DNA of 64,000 nucleotides. Source: Raphanus sativus. Taxonomy: Eukaryota; Streptophyta; Magnoliopsida; Brassicales; Brassicaceae. A program made the position numbers and the translations under genes. The notes beneath the pieces are model-generated. The model was not told where the DNA came from and did no database searches. It was given only the letters and a program-made list of their open reading frames with translations. The stretch is from NCBI RefSeq assembly GCF_000801105.2, contig NC_079516.1, positions 5,828,001 through 5,892,000 of the forward strand, written 5' to 3'. Shown here piece by piece: positions 46,117-59,600 of the stretch (position 1 is the first letter of the stretch; each line of letters opens with the position of its first letter).

Positions 46117-48069
46117 ACTTATTAAGCTATGTAGGACAACAACAACATAATATTCTTCTTGTAGATTTCTTTAAAAAAATTGGGGGTTTAATGATAGAGA
46201 GGTATAACAACAAGGACATTAGGTAAGGGTCACATGATGGCTGCATTTGCCCAACCTATTCACCGTGTTTTTATTTACCACGATCATTAGAATTTTACGG
46301 TTAGGGTTATCTAAATTTGCTGGAAGTTGGGCATGAGCAGACATCACATTAGAAAAATGTCAAAATCATCATTGTTTTTATTCAATAAACACTATAATGA
46401 CATCAGCGAATATAATTAGTGTGTAATGTTGGTAGCACAAAAGGAAAATGGTAGTAGCACATGCATGATATTGATATAACTAAAACAGGTCAGTTAACAT
46501 GTAATTTTTACGGAAATTTGATAAGCTTGATTGAATATGTATTAAGGAAATCGAAAGCTTACAAATCATTAATGCTCTACTATTTGATTATTGAGTAACT
46601 GTACGTAGACAGTAAACCAATTATTCTTCATCTAAATAAATTGGTTTCACTTTGTCAGCGGCCCCTTTAGTTATTATGGTAGTGGGACGGTGGAGAGATT
46701 AATTATACCAAAAGTCTGGTCAAAATCAGTTTCCACACATCAATGCCAATTTTTGTTTTTAACATTGCCATATTCGACTTTAAGAAAATTTCGATACAAC
46801 TTTCTTTATTATTATGTTCAATAATTAAGGTTCCGAATGGTAATATCGGATTGAGCGGTACGGGACAAACAGATTAGATAGCATGGTACAGTTTAACTGG
46901 CAGTTTGTATAAGAAAGATGCATGGTGCGAAAACAACCGTGGTTCATGTTAAAAAGCGGTTCAAGACAAGTATGAATGATAACATCTATAATAATAGCCC
47001 AAGGATAAATAGTATAACTGCGGGATACATATAATATAATATATATATTATATTTTACAAACTAAAAAATCAGTGATACTAATATAATTTTTAAAATATA
47101 AATTTTACTTTAAAAATATTTTATAAAGTTTCAAATATAAAACTTCATATGCTGTTACTAAGATTAATAATATAGTTTATATATTTATAAATATAACTAT
47201 ATTTAGTTTTAAAATAATAAAAAATTAAAAATTTTTATAAGTCGAAATACTAAAATTTTGAATTAGTAGAATACTTTTTATCCAAAATATTAAAAATATT
47301 TGAATTATTATCAACCCCAAAAAACTGTCCGTTTACTCTTTAATATAAATTAACCAAAAAACTAGAATTGAATGGGAACAAAAGGAATTTGTATGCTTGG
47401 ATATAAGCCGGTTTCCTCTTTATTACATGAACTGAATTGAAACATAAATAATCGAAGCGAACCAAACAGAAACCAAACTGAGAAGCTAATTAGCTAAATA
47501 ATACATGTTTGAAATAATATTTTTGAATATTATATAAATATTAATGGTTGAATATGTGTTTTAACTCATAGCAATTAAAAATAATAAAGAACAAATTTAT
47601 ATAATAATGTACCTTAACTACATTTTTATTTTGTTAACTAGACAATACAGATCTAAAATATATTTTTGCATATTATATATACAAATACTAATGGTTGAAT
47701 ATAGGTTTTTTTTATCTTTTTACACCAAAAAATGAAATAAAAATAAAATGCATTTTTTTATAATGGCCTTGAATATATGGTGTAGGATGCAATTGTAAAG
47801 TACAAAAAAACAGAAAATACATTAATTTTAAAAAAATTAAGTGAACAAAAAATTAGTAGTGTAACATAAAATATTGTAGGTAGCAATTATTTGAAATAAA
47901 AAAACAATAGTATAATTATGCATGTGCGTTCCAATATATTCTTTACCATTTATGGTTATGTAATTAATATAATATTTAATTACTAGATAAAACAGATAAA
48001 GAATTATGCGTGAATGGTAACACTATCCCGCACCGCAATGCCACCCGCCTTCTCGCGGTTAAACATTCA
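46117..48069. other. AT-rich spacer, nothing recognised
   Basis: Long A/T stretches from 46980 to 47990. No ORF, RNA gene or transposon terminus was identified. Confidence 0.45.
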
Positions 48070-50061
48070 CTAGATTTTTGACCCGCCCTTAAAAGGGCGG
48101 AAAATATTTTTGTTGGAAAAATTATTTTACGTAATAAAAATATGATTTTTGATAAATATATATTTAACTTTTTTATGATTTATCTTAAATTACTTATATG
48201 ACTTATTTTGTTATTTTGAATATGACTAAATTTTAGAAGACTCTAAATAATTCTAACCCGTAATATGATTTATTTATTTAAACCGAATTTAAACTTATTT
48301 TACACTGATTTTTTAATTTAAATAAAATATTTATATTTTCAACACTCTTGTATTGAAAAATTCATTTGTGCATTTCAAAACATTTTCTATATATTTTATT
48401 AAATTAATTTATGTGATTTAGTTTTTATTTTAAATGAAATTATTTTAAGGAGTTGAGATAATTGAGAACCATATTATGATTTTGTTGATTTAATCATTTG
48501 TTATTTCAACTTGATTTTATTTTGAGGTTTTATTTAAAAATGTAATTAATAATGTGAAAGATTTTTTGGAAAGATATGGAGTAAACATTTAGGAAACAAA
48601 ATTTTCAAAAAGACTAAAAACTGAATTATATTAAATATTCTTTAATATAATTACAAAATAATGACTTTTGATTTGTTGCAAATAATGTTGGGAAAAAAAT
48701 ACAGACAATTTCTATAATTACTTAAAAAAATTTCAAAGACATATTCATAAACAGTCATCTATTTGCTTTAATAGTATGATATGACCAGCTGAAACAAAGA
48801 TATATGTTTCATTTATTTTGTTTTATTTTAAAATAAACAAAATAAAAATATATGATTCATCGAATCTACTAAATAAAATGTTAGGTTATTCGAATTTATG
48901 CTGTAATATTATATGCTTTGTTGAAAACAAATTTGACTTATGGAATTTAACGTTAGTGTTTTTATTTGTTTATTTATAAAACATTTTTAACTTTAATTAT
49001 TAGATAGTTTATAATATTTTTGAATTATGTTGTAAATACTTGACTATTTATAATTAATTAACATAACATTATTTGAACTATGTTTGTAAGTACTTATATT
49101 TCTTAAAGTTAACATTGGTTTTAATTGCTACAATTTTATTTCTTAAAATATATGATCGGAAATATAAATAATTTTTTTGGGAGAGTTTTACTCCTATATA
49201 GGAATATCTATGATTTAATATTTAGGAAATTTAACTAAGAAGAATATCTTACTTTAGTATTAGTTCCACAAACCTAGCTTATTAGTTATTTTGCAGATGT
49301 TATAGAATCTTTCAAATTTAAATGTGATATATGATTAGGAATAGATTTTATTATTCCAGATTTATTTTAGTATCTTTCAAATATAGTTTTGTTTCCATCA
49401 CTGTCGATTAAACTTTGTTTTACCATTAGTCAATCAATTATAAATACAAACAGAGGAAAGTAAAAATACATCGATCTAGCTAAACAAAATGAAAACAAAC
49501 ATGTACAAAAATGTACAATAAACCAAAACCCAAAAGAGCTTACTTTTTGTTAGTTGTGGGGTCAAACTTATCATATACCCAGAAATAGCTTTGGTTAATC
49601 GACAGTAGAGCATCAACCTAAAACACTTCTAAGAACAACCATTATCACCAGTTTTCATATTTAGATCGACATGCACTCATTGCAAACCAGCACCCATAAT
49701 CTCAATAAAAATAATTGGTAAACCTAACTTAGAATCACAAAAACACAAATCACGTGCATATTCATCTCTATTTGAATCGTTAACAATCTTTAGATCAATC
49801 TATACAAAAAAAAAATCTTATTTTAACAACAAATCATGAGAACAACACCAAAAATGAGAAAGAGAGGAAGAAGATGGGGAAGGTGAGAACACAACGATGA
49901 TGAGAATAAAAGATAAGAAAGAAAACGTAAATGATGGATTAACTTATATTATTAGATTTGTATATCAAGGGCATTTATTTAGCCACAACATGTTTTAATA
50001 GGTCCAAATTTAAATGATGCCATGGTAAGTTTTAAATAGGACTCTATTTTAATAGGTTAGA
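48070..50061 (-). mobile_element. Non-autonomous Helitron, 1.99 kb
   Basis: On the minus strand it starts TCTAACCTATTAAAATAGAG at 50061 and ends with the perfect hairpin CCGCCCTT-TT-AAGGGCGG (48083-48100), GGTCAAAAAT and CTAG at 48070. It is flanked by A and T, no target duplication. The interior is AT-rich and has no helicase. Both ends are textbook. Confidence 0.92.
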
Positions 50062-50376
50062 TACCCTAAAGAGACTTTACAGAACAGAATTTGGGGAGTT
50101 TTTATTTTGATTTTATAAAAGGTTGATAATATTCAAATAATTGAATGTTATGGTGGAGGTACGTTCTATCACGAAATGATTGTGTCTGCAAGTGGACAAT
50201 GAAATGTAAATAAGGGTTTGCATCATGTTTACCTCCTTTATTCGCAACGGTACAAACATAGCATTGAAAGTTTTGGAAAAAAAGTTTAGATGATATTTTT
50301 CTTAGAATTTTTATTTGGGTGCAAGCTTGTTATGTGCCCTCTATGTTTCAAGATTGACTTTTCACAAAATAACAAA

Positions 50377-51730
50377 GGGAAATCGGCCAAAAAAAACATT
50401 GAACTTTGTAGGAATTGCCAAAAAAAACTTGTATTCGAGCTTAGCTAATATAACCCTCATCTTTTATTGACTTTTTTAGAAAAATAAAAAACTTACCATT
50501 GATTGATCGGATTAACACACCGTTAATCGACAGTTAAAACAATGTTAAATCACCGTTAAATTCTGCCGTTTATTGAAACGACGTCGTTTCATTTAGTTGT
50601 TTGTTAAGACAAAATTCCAAAACGACGTCGTTTTGTTGAATTAAAATTGTTTTTAGTTGGACTCAAACTCGAGGTCTATAGGGACATCATGCCACTGAGC
50701 TAGTCGTTTTGGAATTAAAATTGTTTTTAGTTGGACTCAAACTCGAGATCTATAGGGACATCATGCCACTGAGCTAGTGGACTTTTCAGAAGATTACCAT
50801 ATATATTTATTTTTATTGATCAAAAAGATGTTGTGTGAGGAGATGGTAAAGACAAACCACGACCGTCCTTTTCCCTCTTCTTCGTCTCTCTCTCTCTCCT
50901 CTTCCTCTTCTTCCTCTCCGTAATGTCAACAATCAAAAACTCTCTCCCAGATTGTTCTTATTCCCTTTTCAATCATGTTTTCCCTCAGATCTTAGTTTTG
51001 GTTTGGTTTAGGTTTTGGGATTTTCATTTTTTCGTTGGGGACCATTAGATAGGCCGTTCAGAGGAAGACGATTGGCGTCGGGATACCTCGAGATCCTCGA
51101 GACTGTGGATGAAGACGGCTTGTTTGAATCTGGAGAGACGATTCCGAAGGAGAATCGTCGTTTCTTCTTCGAAGATTGGGATGGAGATTGTTGGTTGAAG
51201 TTCAAGGAATCTTCTGTGCGCTTTCGATTGGTGGCGACGGCACCCATTTAGAGGGAGGGAGGAATCTGGGGTCAACCACTATGACCACGACGGAGAACAA
51301 TCCCACTCCTCCTCCTCCAAGAAACAATTCAAGCAACAGATTTCCCAACCCCGTGATCATTTTTTTTTCATTTAACTTGGATTTGAAGACATTAAATGTA
51401 GTTATGTTAGTCAATTCATTGAAAAGCTCACTAGCTCAGTGGCAAAACCCCTACATTTAATCACAAGTGCCACGTGTTCAAATCGCGGAGATCACAAATT
51501 TTTTACGACAAAAGCATCGTGAAACGACGTCGTATATTTTAACGTCGACTTAATGCCGTTTTAATTATCTGTTAACTCTGTTAACGGTGTATTATTTTGG
51601 TTAATCAATGCTAAGTTTTTTAATAAACTAAAAAAGTCAATGAATATTCAGTATTTTATTGACCAGCTAATATGTCCAAATTTTTTTTGGCAATTCGTAA
51701 AAAGTTCAGGTTTTTTTTGGCCGAATTTCC
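50377..51730 (+). mobile_element. Mutator-like element (MULE) with long inverted ends and possible captured sequence
   Basis: AAATAACAAA flanks both sides (50367-50376, 51731-51740), fitting the 9-10 base target duplication of MULEs. The ends GGGAAATCGGCCAAAAAAAA and, inverted, GGAAATTCGGCCAAAAAAAA continue as a long inverted repeat: AATTGCCAAAAAAAA, TTAGCTAATAT/ATATTAGCTGGTC, CACCGTTAA/TTAACGGTG and AACGACGTCGT on both arms. The middle (about 50880-51350) is GC-richer with open frames on both strands (51015-51251 +, 51008-51247 -), none recognised. No transposase. Confidence 0.8.
50650..50785. repeat. 75-base tandem repeat with tRNA-like boxes inside the MULE
   Basis: TTTTTAGTTGGACTCAAACT..GAGCTAGT occurs twice in tandem. 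On the minus strand each unit has TAGCTCAGTGGCATGATG (box A-like) and GAGTTTGAGTCC (box B-like). A similar unit in the opposite sense lies at 51428-51485 in the other arm. Confidence 0.65.
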
Positions 51731-51740
51731 AAATAACAAA

Positions 51741-53230
51741 ATACTATATGTTTCCTATTAGAATGATTTTTTTTTAATAAATAAACTTATATAGTTTTCC
51801 TACAAACATCAGTTGAAGTAGAAATCATTAAACGTAAAATTGTAATAAATTTGTAGAAAAATAGTAGCATGTTATTGATTTCCATACTTCCCACTCTCAA
51901 CTAGTTAACCATACCCTAATCTTACATATATACAATCCATTATCGTTGATTTAACTAATAAATTATTTTTGAACGACTAAAAACATTTGGAGCCGAAAAT
52001 TTGTAACTTAATTAATTATTTTTTGAACGACTAGAAAATTTTTGAGCCGAAATTTGTACATGTCCCTAAAACGAAATATGTACCATATTAAATTAATTTT
52101 CTTTAGATGATAGACTCTTTCTTAACCAAAATCAAGTATATGCCTTATTATATCCCTATTAGGTGATCGATTTTTTTTTTTTTGCCAAAATGCAAACTCT
52201 TCATTAGTAAGTTAACTAGTTAACTATGACCCAACTAATCATCTCTTCGAGTTTAATGTGAATCCACACGATACCTAATAATCCAATAATCATAATGATT
52301 TCATATACTATACTGCATGTGTTTCTTTTTTGGGTTTATTTGTTCTCATGAATCATGATGATCATTGTACCACCATTATAGATATGCACAAACATACATA
52401 TACATAAACGTGTATATAAATGGAACGGACACGAAGAGGAAGGATGGGGCAAGATGGTCAAACTTTTATACAAGAATGGATTACCTACCATCTTAACATG
52501 GCTCACTCATCCATTCTTTCTTGTCATTATTTATTTTCTCCACTTTTTTTTGCTTTAGTGTTTTTTCTCCAAATCCTTTGCATGTGATGTACTGATATTC
52601 CCACTTTTGTTTGTTAATACGCTAACTAATTGAAACTAGCAATAATGATGCCTACTAACATTTAGTTACTACTCATCTCGTATATATATTTACACTAAAT
52701 ATTTGTTTGGGAGAGTGTCTATGCTTAACCACCAGAGGCAGAAAGGTATAAATGAAATCATTTTCTGTGTTATTTGTTTGTACTTCCATCTTTCTGATGA
52801 AGCATGCATCTCGGCTCGTTTTATCAAAAGTTTCAACGACCCAAATTTGGTATAGCCCAAGCATGACCAGTGACAACCCGAGTTACCTTCTACTGCTTTT
52901 AGTTGTTATAAGTCTTATTACGGAAAAACTGAAGATCATAAACAAGTTAAAATATGTAATGTATACAGAATGAAATTGAATCAACTATTACAGGCTCCGT
53001 AACATATATCCTCAAAAGCCAATATCTGAATGCACGCACATCTCTCTATCTAAAACTACTGTGGAGACTGAAAAACCTTGTGTATGACACCTTTTATGGT
53101 ATAATCAAAGTTGATGTTGAGAAAAAAAAAAAACTACTTCTGTGAACTCTCTGGTCCTTAAATTCATAGCCATTTAAATCTTTCAATTCAATTTCAATAG
53201 AAAGCAATCTAAATTTTTCTATCAAAAAGG
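51741..53230. other. Spacer between the MULE and UPL6, nothing recognised
   Basis: AT-rich. AAGATGGT at about 52450 and ACCATCTT at about 52488 could form a small hairpin, but no known miRNA or other RNA was recognised. Short frames at 52673-52876 (-) and 52752-52973 (+) overlap each other and show no domain. Confidence 0.4.
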
Positions 53231-53234
53231 CTTT

Positions 53235-53279
53235 TCCCAACCCAACCCAACCCAACCCAACCCAACCCAGCCCAGCCCA
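53235..53279. repeat. (CCCAA)n microsatellite upstream of UPL6
   Basis: About eight CCCAA/CCCAG units, roughly 340 bases before the UPL6 start codon and near its probable transcription start. Confidence 0.95.
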
Positions 53280-53617
53280 AATTTTATACATCCTCTCAAG
53301 AGATAAGAACGCCGTCGTATCAATCAAGAAGCTTCCGTCTTCTTCACAGAGTTTTTTTTTTTCTTTTTTTGTTCAGCAAAAGCGGATTGCTTCGTCCAGT
53401 CAATTTCTCTGCTAGATTCCTATTTGCACGCAATCATCCAAATTCGAGATTACCTGCAAAGAATCCATCTCATCTCATCTCATCTATCTCTCTCTGTTGT
53501 AACTCCACCGATCACATCCCTCGGCTCAATCAAAGCTTACACTTGAAAAATTTAGGTTATCGGAGCTTGAATCCCGTAACTGTTAGTTAATCCTAGGGTT
53601 TAGCTCCAAAACATACC

Positions 53618-56600
53618 ATGTTCTTCTCGGGCGATCATTCGACTCGAAAGCGAGTCGATTTAGGTGGCCGTAGCACCAAGGAGGGAGATGCTCGCAAGGT
53701 TCTTGAGCAGACCAAGGTTGAGCGCAGCCGTCGTCTCCTACAGAAGCAGCACAACTCCGCCGCCCTCAAAATTCAGGTCCAAAATTCTTCAATTGAGCCT
53801 CTGTATGAGCAATGTAGAACCAAACCAAGCATATGCCTTTAGGATGAATGTCTGAGCTTAAATTTTAACTACTTTTTAATTAGCTTTGAAGTGACTTGTT
53901 CTTTTATGTAGACACACACACACATAGAGACATGTGTGTGTGTCTAAAGATTAAAGCTTTTTCAACGTTTCATGCTAAAGATCAAAGCTTTTTTTTGGGG
54001 CTATAGAGATTCTTTAGAGGTAGAAGAACAATGGCCATTGAGCGGTCCAAGGTGAGGCGTGACTTCTGTGAGACCTATGGGGATATTTGCCCGAATGTTG
54101 TTGATAGGTATTTTTGATACTTTTTTTATCTTTTTTTTTTTGGTCTTAAAATTGTTTACTTATTGTCTTTTGACTCTTTCTACTACTTTTTTTTTTTCTT
54201 TCTCGGCATTCAGGCATTGCTTTGAGCCGGGTTCAAGTTTCCTCCGTCAGTTTCTGTTTTTCTTCAAGGCACAAAACTCGGGGGATTTTGTGATACTTGT
54301 GGAGACGTGTCGTCTACTGCGGAGTTTTGCACACAGCACTGGTATTTTTCAGTATCTATGCAATATGCATGTTTCTTTTGTTCATACATGTTCGGTCAGT
54401 TCGTTGATCAGTGTGCTTTAACGCTCTAGGCAACTCTTTATGTAAGAGGAAGCATGGCCTGAGTCTTCATTTTCCCTAATTAGTTATTAATGGCTTTTGT
54501 ACTCTTGTTGAATATGTTTTATGAGCTGTAAAATTAGAACCTTGTGTGATGAATGTCCCCTTTACCTTAACTTAAATTATCCCGTTTGCTGTTCCCTTAA
54601 GAACAATCTTTCCTCTAGTTTCTTCCTAATAATGTCTGGTTCTTGCTTAATGGTATAAGAACTTCTCATCGTATTACAGGTGACATTCTAAGCCTTTTCT
54701 CTGGCTTGGACTACTCTACTGAGCATAATATGGTGGATTTTAGAGTAAAGAAACTTGCATTTACCTGCATCGATGCTATACATCAAAATAGGTAATAATT
54801 TATTTTGGCCATCTCTCATTTTTACAGCATATCCACGCAAGGGCCCTTCTGGTGTCAAACTATGATCATCTGTTGTTATCTCATGGCATTTCAGTTCTGT
54901 TATTGAATTTTTAGTTTTGCATCCTTATGATTTGGGCAGGGACCTTTTAAGGGATCAGCTCTTAGTTACTCCCGAAGAAGCTAACATTTCAACAGCTATC
55001 TTGATGGATGCAATGTCGTTGTTGCTAGATCCTAAGCTGCCTTGGGTCTGCAAAATAGTTAGTCATCTACAGAAAAGAAACATATTCAAACTGGTCCGAG
55101 AAATTGTGACTACGGCTAAGGTAATCTCCAATGGCTCCCCACGATTATCCACCACCACCTTGTTCTTCTTATTTACCGCACATTTTCGGATTGGTGTTAC
55201 TTAGTTTGCAACCTCTCCTTTTGAAGCAATAATTGTTTGTTGCAGGAAGGCGGAAGAGGTCTGACTATTAACGGCAGCATCCTTTCACTAGAAAGAGTAT
55301 TGGTTCTGGTAGTACCACATGTTGGCCGTGAGCCATGTTGCTGCCCTGTTGTTGATCCACGTTGGAGTTTCTCATCTATGATCCTTACCATACCCTTTAT
55401 ATGGAAGCTCTTCCCAAACTTGAAAGTGGTTAGTTCCTGAACTCATGTTTTTAGTCAGGGATAAACACTAAACGTAACATATTCACTATCATCTTAGGCT
55501 AAAATGATAGCTTGTCTTTTTTTACCTAGTTTATGTTTAACACTGAGCTAAATATCATCTTGCCTGTCAGCATCTATTATTCAAACTTTGGTAAACTCAT
55601 AGTTTCATGGTCCAGGTCTTTGCCAACCCAAGTCTAAGTCAATACTACATTCACCAGATGGCTTTCTGTATCCAAAAGGATACCCATGTTCTCCCAATAG
55701 ATACAAACACAGAATTCCCTGGTTATGCTTGTCTTCTTGGTAATACATTGGAAATTGCAAACGTGGTCTTGTCAAAGCCTGAATGTTCATTGGACATGGT
55801 AGGTATAAATGCAGTTTATTTCTTTATAAAAACATTGTACTCCCACGTCTGTTTGAGTCTAACGCAAGCTTTGTCTTCGTTCTTTATTTTGATCAGGCAA
55901 TTGACATTGCATCAGTTGCAACTTTCTTATTGGAGACACTTCCTGCTGTTAAGTCATCAGAAAGAGAAAGCAGACAGAGTATGGCATTTTTATTCTTTTG
56001 CATGGCAGTGTTTTCTTATTCTTAAGTTCCTTTTCCAATCTGCTCGTAGTATTTCTTCATGAATTTGATCTTATTCTGAAATGGACATGCACTTTTTCTT
56101 GGTTCAGGCTCTTCTGAAGTGGATGATATGTTGATTGACGATGTACAAGAATTAGTCTTGAATAGGACTCTGGAGCAGCAGATAACCACCAATGCTCTAG
56201 ACTCACGTTTTCTTCTTCAGTTAGTATGTACCCATTCCCTGTCATATGAAACCAAATAGAATGTTATTCTTCCTTTGGATCAAGTGATAGCTTTAATTAT
56301 AACCTAATTTATTTTTTTGCCAACTATGCAGACAAATGTTTTGTTCCATCAGGGTTCGGTTGGTACGCAGTCATATGACGAAGATAAAGAAGCACTAGCT
56401 ATTGGCACAGGCAGTTCTTTTCTGTATGCAGCATTCAACACTCTCCCTCTTGAGCGAATAATGACAGTTTTGGCTTATAGAACCGAGCTTGTAGCTGTGT
56501 TGTGGAATTATATGAAACGATGCCATGAAAACCAGAAGTGGTCATCCATGCCTAGTGTCTTAGCTTATCTTCCAACGGATTCTCCGGGTTGGCTATTACC

Positions 56601-59600
56601 TCTGGTCGTCTTTTGTCCTGTTTATAAGTAAGGTTTGCTTGATTTAATATCAAATTTTCTGTAGTATTTACTTGAAGGTCACTCGCTCGTACGAATATTA
56701 AATAAATGAGGGTGGTTAAATACTTAAATTTGTTTTAACATTGTTGTCACTGATCAGGCATATGCTTACGATAGTCGACAATGAGGAGTTTTACGAACGA
56801 GGAAAGCCACTATCGCTACAAGATATCAGGTTGCTCATCATCATTCTCAAGCAAGTAAGTTTTCCTTAGACGGATCCATTAAGTAGTCGTGTAACTTTGA
56901 TGCTATGAGTTTTAGGAGATACGAAGACACTTGCATAAAATTTAAACACGCTATAAAAGTTTAAGACGCAATTACATATGGCCTTAGGTGGCGGTGGTTG
57001 TTCGTTTTTTCTGCCAATCTTTTAATAATAGTTTCTACTGATCTCACCAGAAAAATAGCATCTGATATGCTATGCATTTAATTTTTCCAATTGTTTTTGT
57101 GTATGCTCGTTTATTCCAGGCTTTATGGCAGTTACTATGGGTGAATCCACTTACGCAACATAACTCTGGGAAATCTGTCTCCAACGACCTCTTAAAGAAG
57201 AACTCTGTTGGCTTGATTCAGAACAGGGTTGGGGTTGTAGTTGCTGAGTTACTTTCACAGGTCAGTGTTCACTTTATAGATATTTTTCTCAGTCAGTATA
57301 ACTTGGGGAAGGTAATTGCTCATCTCTTTGTTGATGAAATCTTTCCGCAGTTTCAAGATTGGAACAACCGGCAACAATTCACTTCCTCGAGCGACTTTCA
57401 AGCTGATACTGTGAATGAATATTTTATCACTCAGGTGACGACTACTTCACTTCGACTTTGTTAATTGTGTGGTCTTACTTATCTTGAATGGTTTGGTCTT
57501 AATTTTTCCCTACCATTCTGATATTGTTTTCCTTTCTCCAGGCCATAACGGAAGGTTCAAGAGCCAACTACATACTGATGCAAGCTCCTTTCCTGATTCC
57601 GTTTACAAGCAGAGTCAAAATATTCACAGTGAGTGGTTGTTAGGGCGTGTATATCTGGTGATGGATTGTCATTTGTTGGATTGAGGAACCTAGGTGTGCT
57701 AATTAACGTATACTTGCGTGCGTAATCTCGTTTAATGGGAGAAAATATTTTTTACTTGTCGCTGATTGCTTTGCTGCGGCTGCATTTATTTGCTGAATAT
57801 TATTTGTAGACACAATTAGCAACGGCGAGGCAGACTCATGGACCTGAAGAAATTTTTACTCGAAATCGGTTCAGAATACGAAGAGATCACATCTTGGATG
57901 ATGCTTACAATCAAATGAGTGCATTGTCAGAGGATGAGCTCCGAGGACCAGTAAGTTCTCTCTCTTGCCAGATATTTGTCTTCAAGCAATTGCCTATTCA
58001 CAATGCAAAATGCACATTTTCTTTCCTGTGTCGCTTTAGATTCGTGTGACATTTGTCAATGAACTCGGAGTTGAGGAAGCCGGTATTGATGGTGGTGGCA
58101 TTTTCAAAGACTTTATGGAGAAAATTACCCGAGCAGCCTTTGATGTGCAATATGGGTTGTTTAAGGTCGTATTTCTAGCTCTGCTCACTCAAGTTTTTGT
58201 GGATTTCATAATTTACCACACTTCATCATGTTTGCATGTAATCTATCTGTAATTCTTTATAAAAATCTCCAACATACTTTCTTTCAGGAAACCGCTGATC
58301 ACATGCTTTATCCTAATCCTGGATCAGGAATGATACATAAGCAGCATCTCCAGTTCTTTCATTTTCTCGGCAGTCTTCTCGCAAAAGTATGGTATTTGAT
58401 TGCTGGCCTTAATGTGAAAGTCGTATAAGTCACCAATCTTTCTTTTACTAGTTCTTCTCGCCTAAGTATTCATCATGTAAATAGAATAGTTGGGGTATAA
58501 CTGTTTTGATGCTTTCATATAGATTTTATTTAGTTTGTGATATGCCCTGGAGAGCTTATTATAGGAGAAACAAGAAAGAAGGAAGGAAAGACTCTGAGTG
58601 AAAAAGAAGTTTAGCAGTTACGTTTAATAAAGAGTATAAATACATTGTATTGGGATAGGGGAGAAGTATCACGTAATTGATCATTGTAAAAGTGAGAGAG
58701 AGAGACTCGGAGGTTTACGGTTAGCTCGTGAGAGGCTGTAACCTTCAGATACGTTTACGAGTAATACAAGGAGGAATTGGTTTGGTATCTTAACAAATTG
58801 GTGCGTGTTGACGTTGGGATCGGAGTTTCATCGCGATGTCATCAAGCTTGGAGGAGAAGTTACAGCGAGTCGACGAGCTCAACGACGCCGTCGCCGATTC
58901 GTCGGAACGCGTTGACAAGCTAACGAGGGCGGTGGAGATGATGGTGGAACGACAATCGAAATCAGAGATGCAGCTTCAAACGAATGATCGGACGATGCAA
59001 ACGCTTCAATCAACGATAACAGCGTTGATGTCCATTGTTCGCGATCGTCTTCCGTCGTTCGACGATATCATGACGCCGATCCGAAATCCGGAGAAACAAC
59101 CGGTTCAGGTAAACGCTTCGACCTCGGAACCTGGCCTTACTATTCCGTTGCGCGATTCGTCTGGTTTGGATGCGTTGATGCCAACAGAGAACAGTCAATT
59201 CAAAAAGTTGGAGATGCCGATCTTTGATGGGAAGAATCCGCACGGGTGGATCGCACGAGTCGAACGTTTCTTCCGTCATGGTCAGTATACAGAGACGCAA
59301 AAGATGCAGTTGATATCGATGAGTCTTGATGGAGTGGTTCTGAGTTGGTTCTTGTGGGAGGAGCAGCATACGCCGATGCTCAACTGGACTAATTTCAAGA
59401 AACGTATATTGACGCGATTCGGTAATCCACGCATGCGTTCTCCAAAAGAGAACCTAGCAGCACTGACTCAGACTGGTCCGGTGATCGAGTATGTTCAACA
59501 ATTTGAAGAACTGGCTTCTCAAGTGACGGGAGTTGATGATGAGATGTTGGAAGCAATCTTTAAGGGAGGTCTTAAACCAGAGCTTCAGGAGATCCTTCGA

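Noticed and set aside
51008..51251. Fully overlapping plus and minus 78-79-codon frames in the MULE
   Set aside because: Neither has a recognisable domain; kept only as possible captured sequence.
52442..52500. Possible miRNA hairpin with AAGATGGT/ACCATCTT arms
   Set aside because: Only eight paired bases with a loop of about 30; no 21-nt duplex and no known family.
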